A DNA stretch of 39,945 nt, from assembly GCA_937974195.1 (NCBI GenBank), contig CALJIC010000193.1, positions 1 to 39,945 of the forward strand, written 5' to 3'. Under the pieces are notes generated by a model. The model was not told the DNA's origin. It saw only the letters and a program-made list of their open reading frames with translations, and did not search any database. This DNA is from an uncultured Roseiflexaceae bacterium. Lineage in GTDB: Bacteria; Chloroflexota; Chloroflexia; Chloroflexales; Roseiflexaceae. This document shows, piece after piece, positions 27,698 through 36,156 of the stretch (positions are counted from its first letter, which is position 1; each line of letters opens with the position of its first letter). The position numbers and the translations under genes were made by a program.

Positions 27698-28795
27698 ATG
27701 GCAGCCAAAGACCTCAACATCGCGATCGTCGGCACAGGGAACATCGCCGGGCCGTACGCCGCGACCCTCAAGCCCTACGAGCACATCCACCTGCTGGGCG
27801 CCGCGGACATTGAGCCGGAGCGCGCCCGCGCCTTCGTCGAGCAGTTCGGCGGACGCGCCTACGAGTCGCTCGACGAGGTCCTGGCCGATGACGCGGTGGA
27901 TCTGGTGGTCAACCTGACCATCCACCACGCCCACCCCGAGGTCATCACCAAGTGCCTCAACGCCGGCAAGCACGTCCACAGCGAGAAGCCGCTGGCGATG
28001 ACCTACGCCGAGGCCAAGCAGCTCGTGGACCTGGCGGAGCAGAAGGGGCTGCGCCTGAGCTGCTCGCCGATCACGTTCATGGGCGAGGCGCAGCAGACGG
28101 TGTGGCGCGAGATCCGCAACGGTCGCGCCGGCGAGGTGCGCGTGGTGTACGCCGAGGTCAACTGGGGCCGCATCGAGAGCTGGCACCCCAACCCCGGCCC
28201 GTTCTACGAGGTCGGCGCGCTGTTCGATGTCGGCGTGTACCCGCTGACGCTGGTGACCACCTTCTTCGGCCCGGCCCGCCGCGTGACCGCCTACGGGACG
28301 GTGCTGTACCCGGACCGGGTGACGCGCGAGGGCAAGCCGTTCCACATCACGACGCCGGACTGGGTGGTGGCTGCGGTGGAGCTGGCCAACGGCACAGTCG
28401 TGCGCCTCACCACCAACTTCTATGTCGGGCACCACGGCAAGCAGAAGGGGCTCGAGTTCCACGGCGACCGCGGCTCGCTCTACATCAGCAGCTTCCAGGA
28501 CTTCGACGCCGAGGTCGAGTTCGCCGAGTTCGGCGGCAAGTACGAGCCGGTGCCTCTGGTGCGCCAGGGCTACCGCATGCAGTTCGGCGAGCGGTCGCTG
28601 CCCACCGAGTGGGGCCGCGCCGTGGTGGAGATCGCCGACGCGATCGCCGAGGGGCGCCCGCAGCGGGCCACCGGCGCCCAGGCGGCGCACGTGGTCGAGA
28701 TCTGCGAGGCGATCAGCCAGTCGCTCCGCAAGGGCGAGCCGGTTGGAGTGACCTCCAGCTTCACGCCGCCCGCGCCGATGGAGTGGGCGATGTAG
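27698..28795 (+). CDS. Gfo/Idh/MocA family oxidoreductase
   Basis: A 365-residue NAD(P)-dependent dehydrogenase-like protein. GAGGAG seven bases upstream selects the ATG at 27698. The Rossmann motif is AIVGTGNIAG and the active-site Lys lies in SEKPLAMT. The DxGxH position reads LFDVGVYPL, with Tyr in place of His. This resembles the Tyr branch of the family, although WHPNPGPFYEVGAL is a different substrate-loop sequence. It is preceded by a perfect 14-bp inverted repeat and a -10 element, so it probably has its own regulated promoter. It is the fourth family member in the window; substrate unknown. Confidence 0.9.
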   Translation: MAAKDLNIAIVGTGNIAGPYAATLKPYEHIHLLGAADIEPERARAFVEQFGGRAYESLDEVLADDAVDLVVNLTIHHAHPEVITKCLNAGKHVHSEKPLAMTYAEAKQLVDLAEQKGLRLSCSPITFMGEAQQTVWREIRNGRAGEVRVVYAEVNWGRIESWHPNPGPFYEVGALFDVGVYPLTLVTTFFGPARRVTAYGTVLYPDRVTREGKPFHITTPDWVVAAVELANGTVVRLTTNFYVGHHGKQKGLEFHGDRGSLYISSFQDFDAEVEFAEFGGKYEPVPLVRQGYRMQFGERSLPTEWGRAVVEIADAIAEGRPQRATGAQAAHVVEICEAISQSLRKGEPVGVTSSFTPPAPMEWAM

Positions 28796-28868
28796 GCGCC
28801 CCGCCGGCGAAACACGCCCAATTGGGAAGGCGCCGGGCCGTGGGCAGACCTGCCACCGGCGCGGCTCT

Positions 28869-28877
28869 TGCTACACT
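28869..28877 (+). promoter_or_regulatory. Candidate extended -10 promoter for slyD-like gene
   Basis: TGC-TACACT lies at 28869-28877, about 60 bases before the ATG at 28938, with no clear -35. A small inverted repeat, CTACGG/CCGTAG (28876-28881 / 28888-28893), covers the expected transcription start. Confidence 0.4.
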
Positions 28878-28937
28878 ACGGGTAACACCGTAGCTACGCG
28901 GCCATCGATCGTGGGATCGAGCCGCAAAGGAGCAGGT

Positions 28938-29366
28938 ATGACCACAGCGAAAACCGGAGACACTGTGTCGGTGCACTACACCGGCACCCTGGCCGACGGG
29001 ACAGTGTTCGACTCGTCGCACGGCGGCGAGCCGCTGGTGTTCACGATCGGGGCGGGGCAGGTGATCCCCGGCTTCGAGGCGGCCGTCGCCGGGATGCAGC
29101 TCGGCGAGACGAGGACCATGACGATACCGGCCGGCCAGGCGTACGGCGAGTACCGCGACGATCTGGTGTTCACCGTCGGCCGCGATCAGCTGCCGCCGAA
29201 CATGACTCCGGCCGTCGGCGAGCACTACCAGATGCGCCAGTCCGACGGCATGGAGATGATCGTGACGGTGCAGGAGGTGACGCCGGTCGAGGTGACGTTC
29301 GATGCCAACCACCCGCTCGCCGGGAAGGATCTGACGTTCTCCCTCGAGCTGGTGGCGATCAGCTAG
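28938..29366 (+). CDS. slyD: FKBP-type peptidyl-prolyl isomerase, SlyD-like
   Basis: A 142-residue cytoplasmic prolyl isomerase/chaperone. The FKBP core begins TGDTVSVHYTGTLADGTVFDSS. An inserted chaperone flap (about residues 70-120) interrupts it, and the family signature DANHPLAGKDLTFSLEL closes it, exactly as in SlyD. The His-rich metal-binding tail of E. coli SlyD is absent, as in many other bacteria. AAAGGAG precedes the ATG by five bases. It is a single gene, with a strong terminator downstream at 29372-29414. Confidence 0.93.
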   Translation: MTTAKTGDTVSVHYTGTLADGTVFDSSHGGEPLVFTIGAGQVIPGFEAAVAGMQLGETRTMTIPAGQAYGEYRDDLVFTVGRDQLPPNMTPAVGEHYQMRQSDGMEMIVTVQEVTPVEVTFDANHPLAGKDLTFSLELVAIS

Positions 29367-29371
29367 CCGGA

Positions 29372-29420
29372 GCGGCGCGGGCTGTCCTGGCATCGCTGGG
29401 GCGGCCCGCGCCGCGCTTTC
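29372..29420 (+). terminator. Terminator after slyD-like gene
   Basis: GCGGCGCGGGC (29372-29382) pairs perfectly with GCCCGCGCCGC (29404-29414), and GCTTTCTT follows. It lies between convergent genes. Confidence 0.65.
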
Positions 29421-29438
29421 TTCCGCCTGAAGAGATCA

Positions 29439-30734
29439 TCACTGCTCCCGCCGGCGTACCAGCGGCCGCTCCCCCGGCTGCCAGAGCGAGATGTGCGCCG
29501 GCTGCACCGCCTCGTCGATCGCCGCCAGCAGCGCGCCGTTCAGCCGGTCGAGGTCAATCTCGGTGCGGGTCACGGCGCTGAAGGCCTCCAGCACCCGGGC
29601 GGCGTCGTAGCGGCGCCGGTAGAAGCGCCGGTCGATGAAGCGCTGGATGCGCCCCCGCAGCGGCTGGAGCAGCGCCGCGATCGCCAGCGTCGAGACGATG
29701 ATCGCGAGGTCGGACTCCTGGCCGCTCAGGGCGCGCAGCAGGAACTGCGCGACGGTCACGCTCGCCAGATAGATCCCCGTCAGCGCCCCCGTCAGCGTGC
29801 CGTACACCAGCGTGCGGTTGATCAGCAGGTCGACGTCCCACAGCCGGAAGTGCAGCACCGAGATGGCGACCGAGATCGGGATCAGCAGCAGGCTAAGGGT
29901 CAGGAACGGCAGCCGCACCAGCCGGTACAGGACCGCGGTCACCCCCTCGCCGGCCAGCCCTGGGACGAAGGCGATCGGCAGCTCGAGCCCGAAGAAGACC
30001 ACCAGCGCCGTCGTGATGCCGAACAGGACCCACTTCGTCTGCTGGCGCTGCACCGGCGTGGCCGTCCGGTGGTAGCGGTAGACCTGCGCTGCGACGCCGC
30101 TGCCGTACCAGAACAGCCGCACCAGCAGGAACTCCGCGAAGGACATCTGCACGACCGACAGAGGCGCGTCCGGCCAGGCGTACGAGAGCGCCACCCACAG
30201 CGTCCAGGCCAGCGCGAGCCAGCGCGACCATCCCGGCACGAAGCGGCCGTCGGGGAACAGGTAGAGCGTCACGATCACCGTGATGAGCGAGAGCGCCTCG
30301 ACGGCCATCGCGGGCCCGTAGAGCGGCGGCGGGATGCGCGCCGCCGGGTAGAGGATCGCCGTCACCGCGCCGAAGGTGATCAGCACCGCCGAGGTCAGCG
30401 CCGCCATCCAGTCGTCCGGGCGCAGCCAGAAGATCACCGCGCCGATCGCCGAGAACATGGCGACCTCGACCAGCGCCGCGCCCAGGGTGACCGCGCCGCG
30501 CAGGGCCAGCGGGATGCCGAGCTCGCGCAGCGTCGCCACCTGCGCCGCGCTCGGCCGCAGGTAGTTGCAGGGCGGGGCGGCGCAGGGCGTCTGCAGCTCG
30601 ACGTAGATGCGCGGCAGCTCGAGGGCCACCACCGCCAGCGCGAGCAGCGCAACGACGGCCCAGGCCAGCCGCATCGCCGCCAGCGGCGCCCCGCGCAGCC
30701 GGGTGACGGGGTGGCGCATGTCCGCAGGCTTCAT
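29439..30734 (-). CDS. Multi-pass membrane protein, sensor-like without kinase
   Basis: A 431-residue membrane protein with about seven to nine hydrophobic helices over residues 20-340. The tail reads LLQPLRGRIQRFIDRRFYRRRYDAARVLEAF, followed by a short GAF-like segment (RTEIDLDRLNGALLAAIDEAVQPAHISLW). This layout is familiar from N-terminal sensor halves of histidine kinases in Chloroflexota and Actinobacteria, but no DHp or ATPase domain follows. It may be a naturally kinase-less member or signal through a partner. The ATG at 30734 is the likely start; an in-frame ATG at 30719 is also possible, and neither has a strong ribosome binding site. It lies 35 bases downstream of the next minus-strand gene and may be its operon partner. 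Confidence 0.8.
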   Translation of the reverse strand: MKPADMRHPVTRLRGAPLAAMRLAWAVVALLALAVVALELPRIYVELQTPCAAPPCNYLRPSAAQVATLRELGIPLALRGAVTLGAALVEVAMFSAIGAVIFWLRPDDWMAALTSAVLITFGAVTAILYPAARIPPPLYGPAMAVEALSLITVIVTLYLFPDGRFVPGWSRWLALAWTLWVALSYAWPDAPLSVVQMSFAEFLLVRLFWYGSGVAAQVYRYHRTATPVQRQQTKWVLFGITTALVVFFGLELPIAFVPGLAGEGVTAVLYRLVRLPFLTLSLLLIPISVAISVLHFRLWDVDLLINRTLVYGTLTGALTGIYLASVTVAQFLLRALSGQESDLAIIVSTLAIAALLQPLRGRIQRFIDRRFYRRRYDAARVLEAFSAVTRTEIDLDRLNGALLAAIDEAVQPAHISLWQPGERPLVRRREQ

Positions 30735-30769
30735 AGCTGAGTTGGCGGTCTACCGGCCATACATCGGGG

Positions 30770-31795
30770 CTAGTCCGGAACGAGGTTCGGATTCACGACG
30801 TACTGCCACCAGTTGTTGCTCACGCCGTAGGTCTCGCCGGTGGTGCGCGGCAGGTGGGCCAGCCACCACAGGTGGTGCAGGCGCATGTCGCCGCCGCCCC
30901 ACTCGTCGCAGCTCACCGGGCGGAAGCGCCCCGGCAGATGCGGGAAGGTGTACCAGTCGTCGCAGGCGCTGAGCACCGTGCGCCGGTTGCCCCAGTCGTA
31001 GTCGCGCACGCTGTTGGGCGCGAAGTGGACGTTGCCGCACTGCGCCTGGCCGGGGTGGGTCAGGTCGTAGCGGGTGAACAGCTGCCACAGGTTCTGCTCG
31101 GGCGGGTGCCGCTCGAACACGCGGCTCATGATCGACTCGACCCGGTGGCCGTAGTTCTCCAGCATGCAGTCGACGCCGCGCTCGTAGTTGAAGGCCATGA
31201 TCACGAAGCGGCCCGAGCAGCGCTCGGTGCCGGCCACCGGCGGCGAGTTGCACCAGAAGGCGCCGCGCCCGACCATGGTCGACTCGTAGTCGCCGGCGTA
31301 CGGGAAGGAGAAGAACCAGACCTCGTCGAACTCGCCGCGCTCGTAGCGCTCGACCAGCTCGAAGGCCCGCACCTGCGCCTGGTAGTCGACCCGGTCCGGC
31401 TGGTGGAACTGGCGGGTGCGCCAGGCGCGCACGAAGCTCTCCGGCGTGTAGGCGAAGCCGTCGACCTTGGGCGGGAACCAGTCGGCGGCGATGCGCTCGA
31501 CGATCTGGTAGCGCACGTAGCCGCCGCTGGCCTCGGCGAGGTCGGCGATGTACTGCTGCGCGAGCCGGTCGGGGTCGTTCCAGCCGAAGATCTCGGTCAG
31601 CCGCCGGCCGCCCTCGCTCGGCACGGGCGGGTTGTGGACGATCATCAGCACGCGCGGGTGGACCGGCGGCAGCGGGCTCGGCTGCGGCTCCGGCCGCGGC
31701 CCCGGGTGCCACGCGAGCGCCCGGTCGTCCAGCCCATCTCGCGCCTCGGGGACGCCCAGCAGGCGGCGGGCTGTGTTCAGCAGTCGGTCGAACAT
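30770..31795 (-). CDS. Conserved protein of unknown function
   Basis: A 341-residue protein. I do not know its function. Residues 45-341 form one domain rich in aromatic residues, with conserved-looking blocks DEVWFFSFPYAGDYES, GAFWCNSPPV, FVIMAFNYERGVDCMLENYG, CGNVHFAPNSVRDYDWGN and a final NNWWQYVVNPN. The many Trp, Asp and His residues suggest a carbohydrate-active or metal-binding protein, but no signal peptide is evident. I chose the ATG at 31795. The longer frame adds unconserved sequence, and an extended -10 promoter lies six bases before this ATG, implying a leaderless message. Confidence 0.75.
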   Translation of the reverse strand: MFDRLLNTARRLLGVPEARDGLDDRALAWHPGPRPEPQPSPLPPVHPRVLMIVHNPPVPSEGGRRLTEIFGWNDPDRLAQQYIADLAEASGGYVRYQIVERIAADWFPPKVDGFAYTPESFVRAWRTRQFHQPDRVDYQAQVRAFELVERYERGEFDEVWFFSFPYAGDYESTMVGRGAFWCNSPPVAGTERCSGRFVIMAFNYERGVDCMLENYGHRVESIMSRVFERHPPEQNLWQLFTRYDLTHPGQAQCGNVHFAPNSVRDYDWGNRRTVLSACDDWYTFPHLPGRFRPVSCDEWGGGDMRLHHLWWLAHLPRTTGETYGVSNNWWQYVVNPNLVPD

Positions 31796-31801
31796 GGCTT
31801 C

Positions 31802-31810
31802 AGTATAGCA
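31802..31810 (-). promoter_or_regulatory. Extended -10 promoter giving a leaderless start
   Basis: On the minus strand TGC-TATACT (31810-31802) lies six bases before the ATG at 31795. Transcription would start at or next to the A of the ATG, and no ribosome binding site exists. Confidence 0.55.
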
Positions 31811-31876
31811 CGGGCGGCGCGCGATCTCGGCCTCGGATGTGGCCCACAGGCGGCGCGACTCAGCCGTTCGACCGGG

Positions 31877-31905
31877 TTGACACGCCAGCCGGGTGCTGCT
31901 ATACT
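31877..31905 (+). promoter_or_regulatory. Consensus promoter of the trp T-box leader
   Basis: TTGACA (31877-31882) and TATACT (31900-31905) are separated by exactly 17 bases, and TGC precedes the -10. This is the best promoter in the window. It drives a leader of about 415 bases ahead of trpB2. Confidence 0.88.
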
Positions 31906-31911
31906 CACTGC

Positions 31912-32243
31912 CAACCGAAGAGCCGAACGACAGCGAACAGGAAGAGTAGGCGCTGCGGCGCAGCTCAGAGAGCCGGCGGGTGGTGCGAAGCCGGTGCGGG
32001 CGCGGGCGCTGAATGGGCCTGGGAGTTGCGGAGCGAACGGATCGCCGATCCAAGTAGTAGCCGCCGGAGACGCCACCGTTACCAGGGCGCCGGGTATCTC
32101 TCACCCCTCGGCCGAGGCGCAGCAGCGCCGGCGCGGGGCCGGGACGTACCTGCTGAGCGCGCGGCGCCGTGAGGCGTCGCGAACTGGGGTGGCACCGCGA
32201 GGGCTCTGGCCTCTCGTCCCTAGACTGGGACGAGGGGTTTTTT
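31912..32243 (+). promoter_or_regulatory. T-box riboswitch leader, probably tRNA-Trp specific
   Basis: The T-box sequence GGGGTGGCACCGCG is at 32186-32199. Its partner CGTCCC is at 32215-32220, which pairs either with the T-box (antitermination) or with GGGACG (termination). In stem I, AGTA (31945-31948) and GAATGG (32011-32016) face each other across a GGCGCT/GGCGCT helix. They form a typical specifier loop whose codon would be TGG (32014-32016), Trp. Uncharged tRNA-Trp would therefore switch on the downstream trpB2 gene. The pairing in the upper part of stem I was not worked out. Confidence 0.85.
32213..32243 (+). terminator. T-box terminator
   Basis: CTCGTCCC (32213-32220) pairs perfectly with GGGACGAG (32227-32234) around TAGACT. 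The stem can extend by three more pairs, and TTTTTT follows at 32238-32243. Confidence 0.9.
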
Positions 32244-32329
32244 GATTCCCCGTCGCGGGCAGCCGGTCGCAGGGCAGGGCCCGCGGCGAGTGGCCGGCAA
32301 CCTGCGACGCACGCGTGGAGGACGTATCA

Positions 32330-33688
32330 ATGGACAACGTCAAGTATCTGCTCGCCGAAGATCAGCTGCCGCGCGCCTGGTACAACATCGCCGCCGACCT
32401 GCCCGCGCCGCCGCCTCCGCCGCTCCACCCCGCGACCGGCCAGCCGGTCGGGCCGCAGGACCTGGCGCCGCTCTTCCCGATGGCGCTGATCATGCAGGAG
32501 GTCAGCACCGAGCGCGAGATCGAGATCCCCGAGGAGGTGCGGCGCATCTACCGCCAGTGGCGCCCGACGCCGCTCTACCGGGCGCGCCGGCTGGAGCAGG
32601 CGCTCGATACGCCGGCCAAGATCTACTACAAGTACGAGGGCGTCAGCCCGTCCGGCAGCCACAAGCCGAACACCGCCGTGCCGCAGGCCTACTACAACAA
32701 GCAGGAGGGCGTCAAGCGGCTGGTCACCGAGACGGGGGCCGGGCAGTGGGGCTCGTCGCTGGCGATGGCCGGCGCGTTCTTCGGCCTCGAGGTGCTGGTC
32801 TTTATGGTCAAGGTCAGCTACAACCAGAAGCCCTACCGGCGCGCGCTCATGGAGACGTTCGGCGCGCGGGTGGTGGCCAGCCCGAGCGAGGAGACGAGCG
32901 CGGGCCGCGCCATCCTCGCCGAGCACCCGGACAGCACCGGCAGCCTGGGGATCGCGATCTCGGAGGCGCTCGAGGTCGCGGCGCAGGACCCGGAGGCCCG
33001 CTACGCGCTCGGCAGCGTGCTCAACCACGTGCTGCTGCACCAGACGGTGATCGGGCTCGAGGCGATGGAGCAGATGGCGATGGCCGGCGACAAGCCGGAT
33101 GTGATCGTCGGCTGCACCGGCGGCGGCAGCAACTTCGCCGGGATCGCCTTCCCGTTCATCGGCGCCAAGCTGCGCGGCGAGCTCGACGTGCGCGTCGTCT
33201 CGGTCGAGCCGGCCGCCTGCCCGAGCATCACCCGCGGCGTCTACGCCTACGACTACGGCGACACGGCCAAGATGGCGCCGATGGTCAAGATGCACACCCT
33301 GGGGCACGACTTCGTGCCGCCCGGGATCCACGCCGGCGGCCTGCGCTACCACGGCATGGCCCCGCTGGTGAGCCACCTGGTGCAGCTCGGCCAGATCGAG
33401 CCGATCGCCATCCAGCAGCTGGAGACCTTCGCGGCCGGCGTGCAGTTCGCGCGCGCCGAGGGGATCCTGCCGGCGCCGGAGGCCAACCACGCCGTGGCGG
33501 GCGCGATCCGCGAGGCGCTGCGCTGCAAGGAGGAGGGCCGCAGCGAGACGATCCTGTTCAACCTGTGCGGCCACGGGCACTTCGATATGCAGGCGTACAT
33601 GGACTACGCCGCCGGCAAGCTGCGGGACTACGAGTACCCGGCCGAGGAGATCGCGATGGCGCTGGCCGGCCTGCCGAGCGTGGGGTAG
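32330..33688 (+). CDS. trpB: Tryptophan synthase beta subunit, TrpB2 type
   Basis: A 452-residue PLP enzyme that makes tryptophan from indole and serine. The PLP Lys is K112 in GSHKPNTA, and the phosphate-binding loop is GCTGGGSNF. The long N-terminal extension, the RPTPLYRARRLE segment and MHTLGHDFVPPGIHAGGLRYHGM are typical of the TrpB2 branch, which usually works without a tight TrpA complex. GGAGG eight bases upstream selects the ATG at 32330; a GTG at 32315 would overlap that site. No trpA is in the window. The gene sits directly behind the tRNA-Trp-type T-box, so it is induced when tryptophan runs short. Confidence 0.93.
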   Translation: MDNVKYLLAEDQLPRAWYNIAADLPAPPPPPLHPATGQPVGPQDLAPLFPMALIMQEVSTEREIEIPEEVRRIYRQWRPTPLYRARRLEQALDTPAKIYYKYEGVSPSGSHKPNTAVPQAYYNKQEGVKRLVTETGAGQWGSSLAMAGAFFGLEVLVFMVKVSYNQKPYRRALMETFGARVVASPSEETSAGRAILAEHPDSTGSLGIAISEALEVAAQDPEARYALGSVLNHVLLHQTVIGLEAMEQMAMAGDKPDVIVGCTGGGSNFAGIAFPFIGAKLRGELDVRVVSVEPAACPSITRGVYAYDYGDTAKMAPMVKMHTLGHDFVPPGIHAGGLRYHGMAPLVSHLVQLGQIEPIAIQQLETFAAGVQFARAEGILPAPEANHAVAGAIREALRCKEEGRSETILFNLCGHGHFDMQAYMDYAAGKLRDYEYPAEEIAMALAGLPSVG

Positions 33689-33702
33689 ACGCTTCGCCGA
33701 GA

Positions 33703-33734
33703 GGATCTGGGGGAGATCTCGCCTCCCCAGATCC
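33703..33734 (+). repeat. Hairpin between trpB2 and the tautomerase-like gene
   Basis: GGATCTGGGGGAG (33703-33715) pairs with CTCCCCAGATCC (33723-33734) over 12 bp with one bulged G. No T-tract follows, so partial termination or mRNA stabilisation within an operon is possible. Confidence 0.6.
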
Positions 33735-33760
33735 CCGGCTGACGACTGGAGAGGGGTGAG

Positions 33761-34150
33761 ATGGCTCAGATCAAGATCTACGGCCGCGCCGAGCACCTGC
33801 GGGAGATCCGCCAGCGGCTCTCGGATGTGATCCACGCCTGCGCGGTCGAGGCGCTGAAGCTGCCGGCCGGGAAGCGCTTCCACCGCTTCTTCCCGCTCGC
33901 GGCCGAGGACTTCGTCTACCCGGACGACCGCAGCGAGCGCTACACGATCATCGAGATCAGCATGTTCGAGGGGCGCTCGGTGGAGGCGAAGAAGCAGCTC
34001 GTCCGCCTGCTGTTCGAGCGCCTCCAGCAGGAGCTCGGGATCGCGCCGGGCGACGTCGAGATCACGATCTTCGAGACGCCGCGGCACAACTGGGGCATCC
34101 GCGGCCTGCCCGGCGACGAGCTGGAGCTTGGGTATAGGGTGGCCGTGTAG
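33761..34150 (+). CDS. Tautomerase-fold protein lacking Pro1
   Basis: A 129-residue protein of the long tautomerase family (two beta-alpha-beta units). It matches in layout: IKIYGRAEHLREIRQRLSDVIHACAVEAL, then YTIIEISMFEGRSVEAKKQLVRLLFERLQQELGI, and FETPRHNWGIRG at the end. Members of the superfamily use an N-terminal proline, exposed after Met removal, as the catalytic base. Here the start is MAQIKI, so residue 2 is Ala. The ATG at 33761 has a GAGAGGGG site and no alternative start gives Met-Pro. The protein probably lacks classical tautomerase activity. It lies 72 bases after trpB2 and may be under T-box control. Confidence 0.8.
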   Translation: MAQIKIYGRAEHLREIRQRLSDVIHACAVEALKLPAGKRFHRFFPLAAEDFVYPDDRSERYTIIEISMFEGRSVEAKKQLVRLLFERLQQELGIAPGDVEITIFETPRHNWGIRGLPGDELELGYRVAV

Positions 34151-34174
34151 GGCGCCCGGCCCGTCGCGGGGCGG

Positions 34175-36148
34175 CTACCACGACACGTGCACGTTAACAA
34201 TCGTCTCGGTGGTCTCCAGCACCACGTACCGGCTGGCGCGAACCGTCTCGACGGTGTGGGCGACTGGGCTGCCGTTGAGCGTCACGCGGACGGACCCGCG
34301 CGCCTCGGCGGGCAGCAGCAGCCGCAGCCGCATGTGGTCCGCGCTGGAGCTGGCCTCCAGGCCGATCGCGTTCGCCGCGCGGCTCCAGGTGTAGGCGGCG
34401 TAGCCGGCGCTCGCCGGGTAGCGGGCGGCCGCGTAGGCGCCGCTCACGTCGACGGCGGCCCAGCGCGGGCTGATCGTCACGCTGCTGAAGGCGAGGCCGC
34501 TGTCCTCGATCCCGGCCGCGCCCTCGACCAGCGCCGCCAGCATCGAGGCGGCCCCCCAGGCGTCGAACGGCACGGTCTGGTCCGATCCGACCCCCTCGGC
34601 GCCGTCCGGCCGGTACCACAGAAAGCTCCGGCCGCGGCTGAGCATGCGCTGCCAGTAGTGGTCCAGGATGGCGAAGCCGTAGGTCTCGTTGCCGTGGCGG
34701 AACGCGCCGCGGGCCAGCTCGCCGCCCACCAGCGGCATGATGCCGCCGTTGACGTACTGGCCGGGCAGCTCGCCGGTGCGGCCGGCCAGCCCGAAGCTGC
34801 CGGGCGGGAAGGGCGGGTCGATGCTGAACCACTCGGCGAACGCGGCGGTGGTCTTGCTGCGGCGGATGTACTCGTCGAGGATCGCCTGGGCCTGCTGCTC
34901 GGTGAGGACGCCGCGGTTGAGGGCGTAGGCGTTGGAGAGGCTCAGCTGCGCGGCCTCGTCCACGCCCGGCACATCGAGCGGCTGGAAGTGCACGTGGTGG
35001 CGGTAGAAGCGGCCGTTCCAGGCCAGCTGGTTCAGGCTGGACATGATGGCGGCCGCGGCGCCGCGCCAGACCTCGCCCAGGCCCGGGTCGCCGACGCGGT
35101 CCTCGATCGCCGCCAGCATGCGCAGCGCCTGGGCGGTGCCGGTGTTGTCGCCGTGGAAGACGCCCCACACCGTGCGCTCGTCGATCCAGTGGCGCGGCGA
35201 GGGCTCGCCGGTGGCCGGGTCGGCGGTGGTCGGGCCGTACTCGAAGTCCCAGGTGTCGATCGTGAAGGGGCGCTTGACCAGCCCGCGCTCCGCGTCCCAG
35301 CGCAGCGGGTGCTGCAGGGTGTGGGTGATGGCGCGCCGCAGCGAGCCGAGGTGGCTGCGCAGCCAGGCGTCGTCGCCGCTGGCCTGCCAGGCCTCGTAGA
35401 CGCCCTGGACGTAGAGGTACTCGACGTCGGCCTCGACGGGGGTGCGGTACGGGCTAGGGACGACGAACGGCCGCGGCAGGAAGTCGTGCAGGCTGCCGTC
35501 CTCCATCTGGAGGTCGCGGAAGGCGTCCAGCGTCTCGCGCCCGTCGGCCTCGAGGTAGCGGGCGGCGCGCGCGGCGTACACGTGGTCGCGCAGCCAGATC
35601 AGCGGGCTGTCCGGGGAGCGGTAGCCGCGCAGCAGGCGCCCGTCGGCGCTCTCGTACTCGAGGACGGCCTGCCGGATGAGCTCGCGCGCTGCCCCGACGA
35701 ACCGGTCGAAGCGCGGCTGGCCCGCCTGCACCTCCGTCTGCGCGTCAAGGGTGAAGAGCGCCGGGCTGACCGCCACCTGCTGGCCGGCCGCGAACAGGGC
35801 CGCCCACTGCGGGCCGAGCGCGCCGCGCGGGACGACCTGCACCTCGCCCCGGCCGCCCTCGACGTGGCCCTCGGCCGCGCCGGCGAAGCGCCTGCGGGAG
35901 TCGAACAGGACGACGCTCACGGGCCCGCTGTAGCCGGGGACGTCGGCGGCGAGGCGGACGGGCCGGAGCGGCGCGACGACCGGCTGCGGGCTGGTGAGGG
36001 AGGCGCCCACGTGCTGGGCGCGGGCGGCGCGCGGGGCGGCGAGGCTGGCGAGCGCGGCCGCGATGTGCGGCGCGCGGCGGAGCAGGGCGCGGCGGGAGAG
36101 ACGCATACGAGTACGTGGTTCCTTTCGGCGGTCGCTGGATGTGGCCAT
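34175..36148 (-). CDS. Secreted six-hairpin glycosidase-like protein (Tat signal)
   Basis: A 657-residue protein. The N-terminus has a twin-arginine signal (SRRALLRR, then a hydrophobic Ala-rich run ending ARAQ near residue 45). A beta domain (about 50-140) is followed by an (alpha/alpha)6 toroid with family-type segments IWLRDHVYAARAARYLE, WDFEYGP, YVNGGIMPLVGGEL and YGFAILDHYWQRML, and a C-terminal beta domain. This architecture resembles glucoamylase or glycogen-debranching-like enzymes (GH15/GH63 type), but I cannot assign the family. It would act outside the membrane on an oligosaccharide. The ATG at 36148 is supported by an extended -10 eight bases upstream; an ATG at 36106 directly before the Tat motif is possible. 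Confidence 0.8.
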   Translation of the reverse strand: MATSSDRRKEPRTRMRLSRRALLRRAPHIAAALASLAAPRAARAQHVGASLTSPQPVVAPLRPVRLAADVPGYSGPVSVVLFDSRRRFAGAAEGHVEGGRGEVQVVPRGALGPQWAALFAAGQQVAVSPALFTLDAQTEVQAGQPRFDRFVGAARELIRQAVLEYESADGRLLRGYRSPDSPLIWLRDHVYAARAARYLEADGRETLDAFRDLQMEDGSLHDFLPRPFVVPSPYRTPVEADVEYLYVQGVYEAWQASGDDAWLRSHLGSLRRAITHTLQHPLRWDAERGLVKRPFTIDTWDFEYGPTTADPATGEPSPRHWIDERTVWGVFHGDNTGTAQALRMLAAIEDRVGDPGLGEVWRGAAAAIMSSLNQLAWNGRFYRHHVHFQPLDVPGVDEAAQLSLSNAYALNRGVLTEQQAQAILDEYIRRSKTTAAFAEWFSIDPPFPPGSFGLAGRTGELPGQYVNGGIMPLVGGELARGAFRHGNETYGFAILDHYWQRMLSRGRSFLWYRPDGAEGVGSDQTVPFDAWGAASMLAALVEGAAGIEDSGLAFSSVTISPRWAAVDVSGAYAAARYPASAGYAAYTWSRAANAIGLEASSSADHMRLRLLLPAEARGSVRVTLNGSPVAHTVETVRASRYVVLETTETIVNVHVSW

Positions 36149-36156
36149 TTGCTCGA

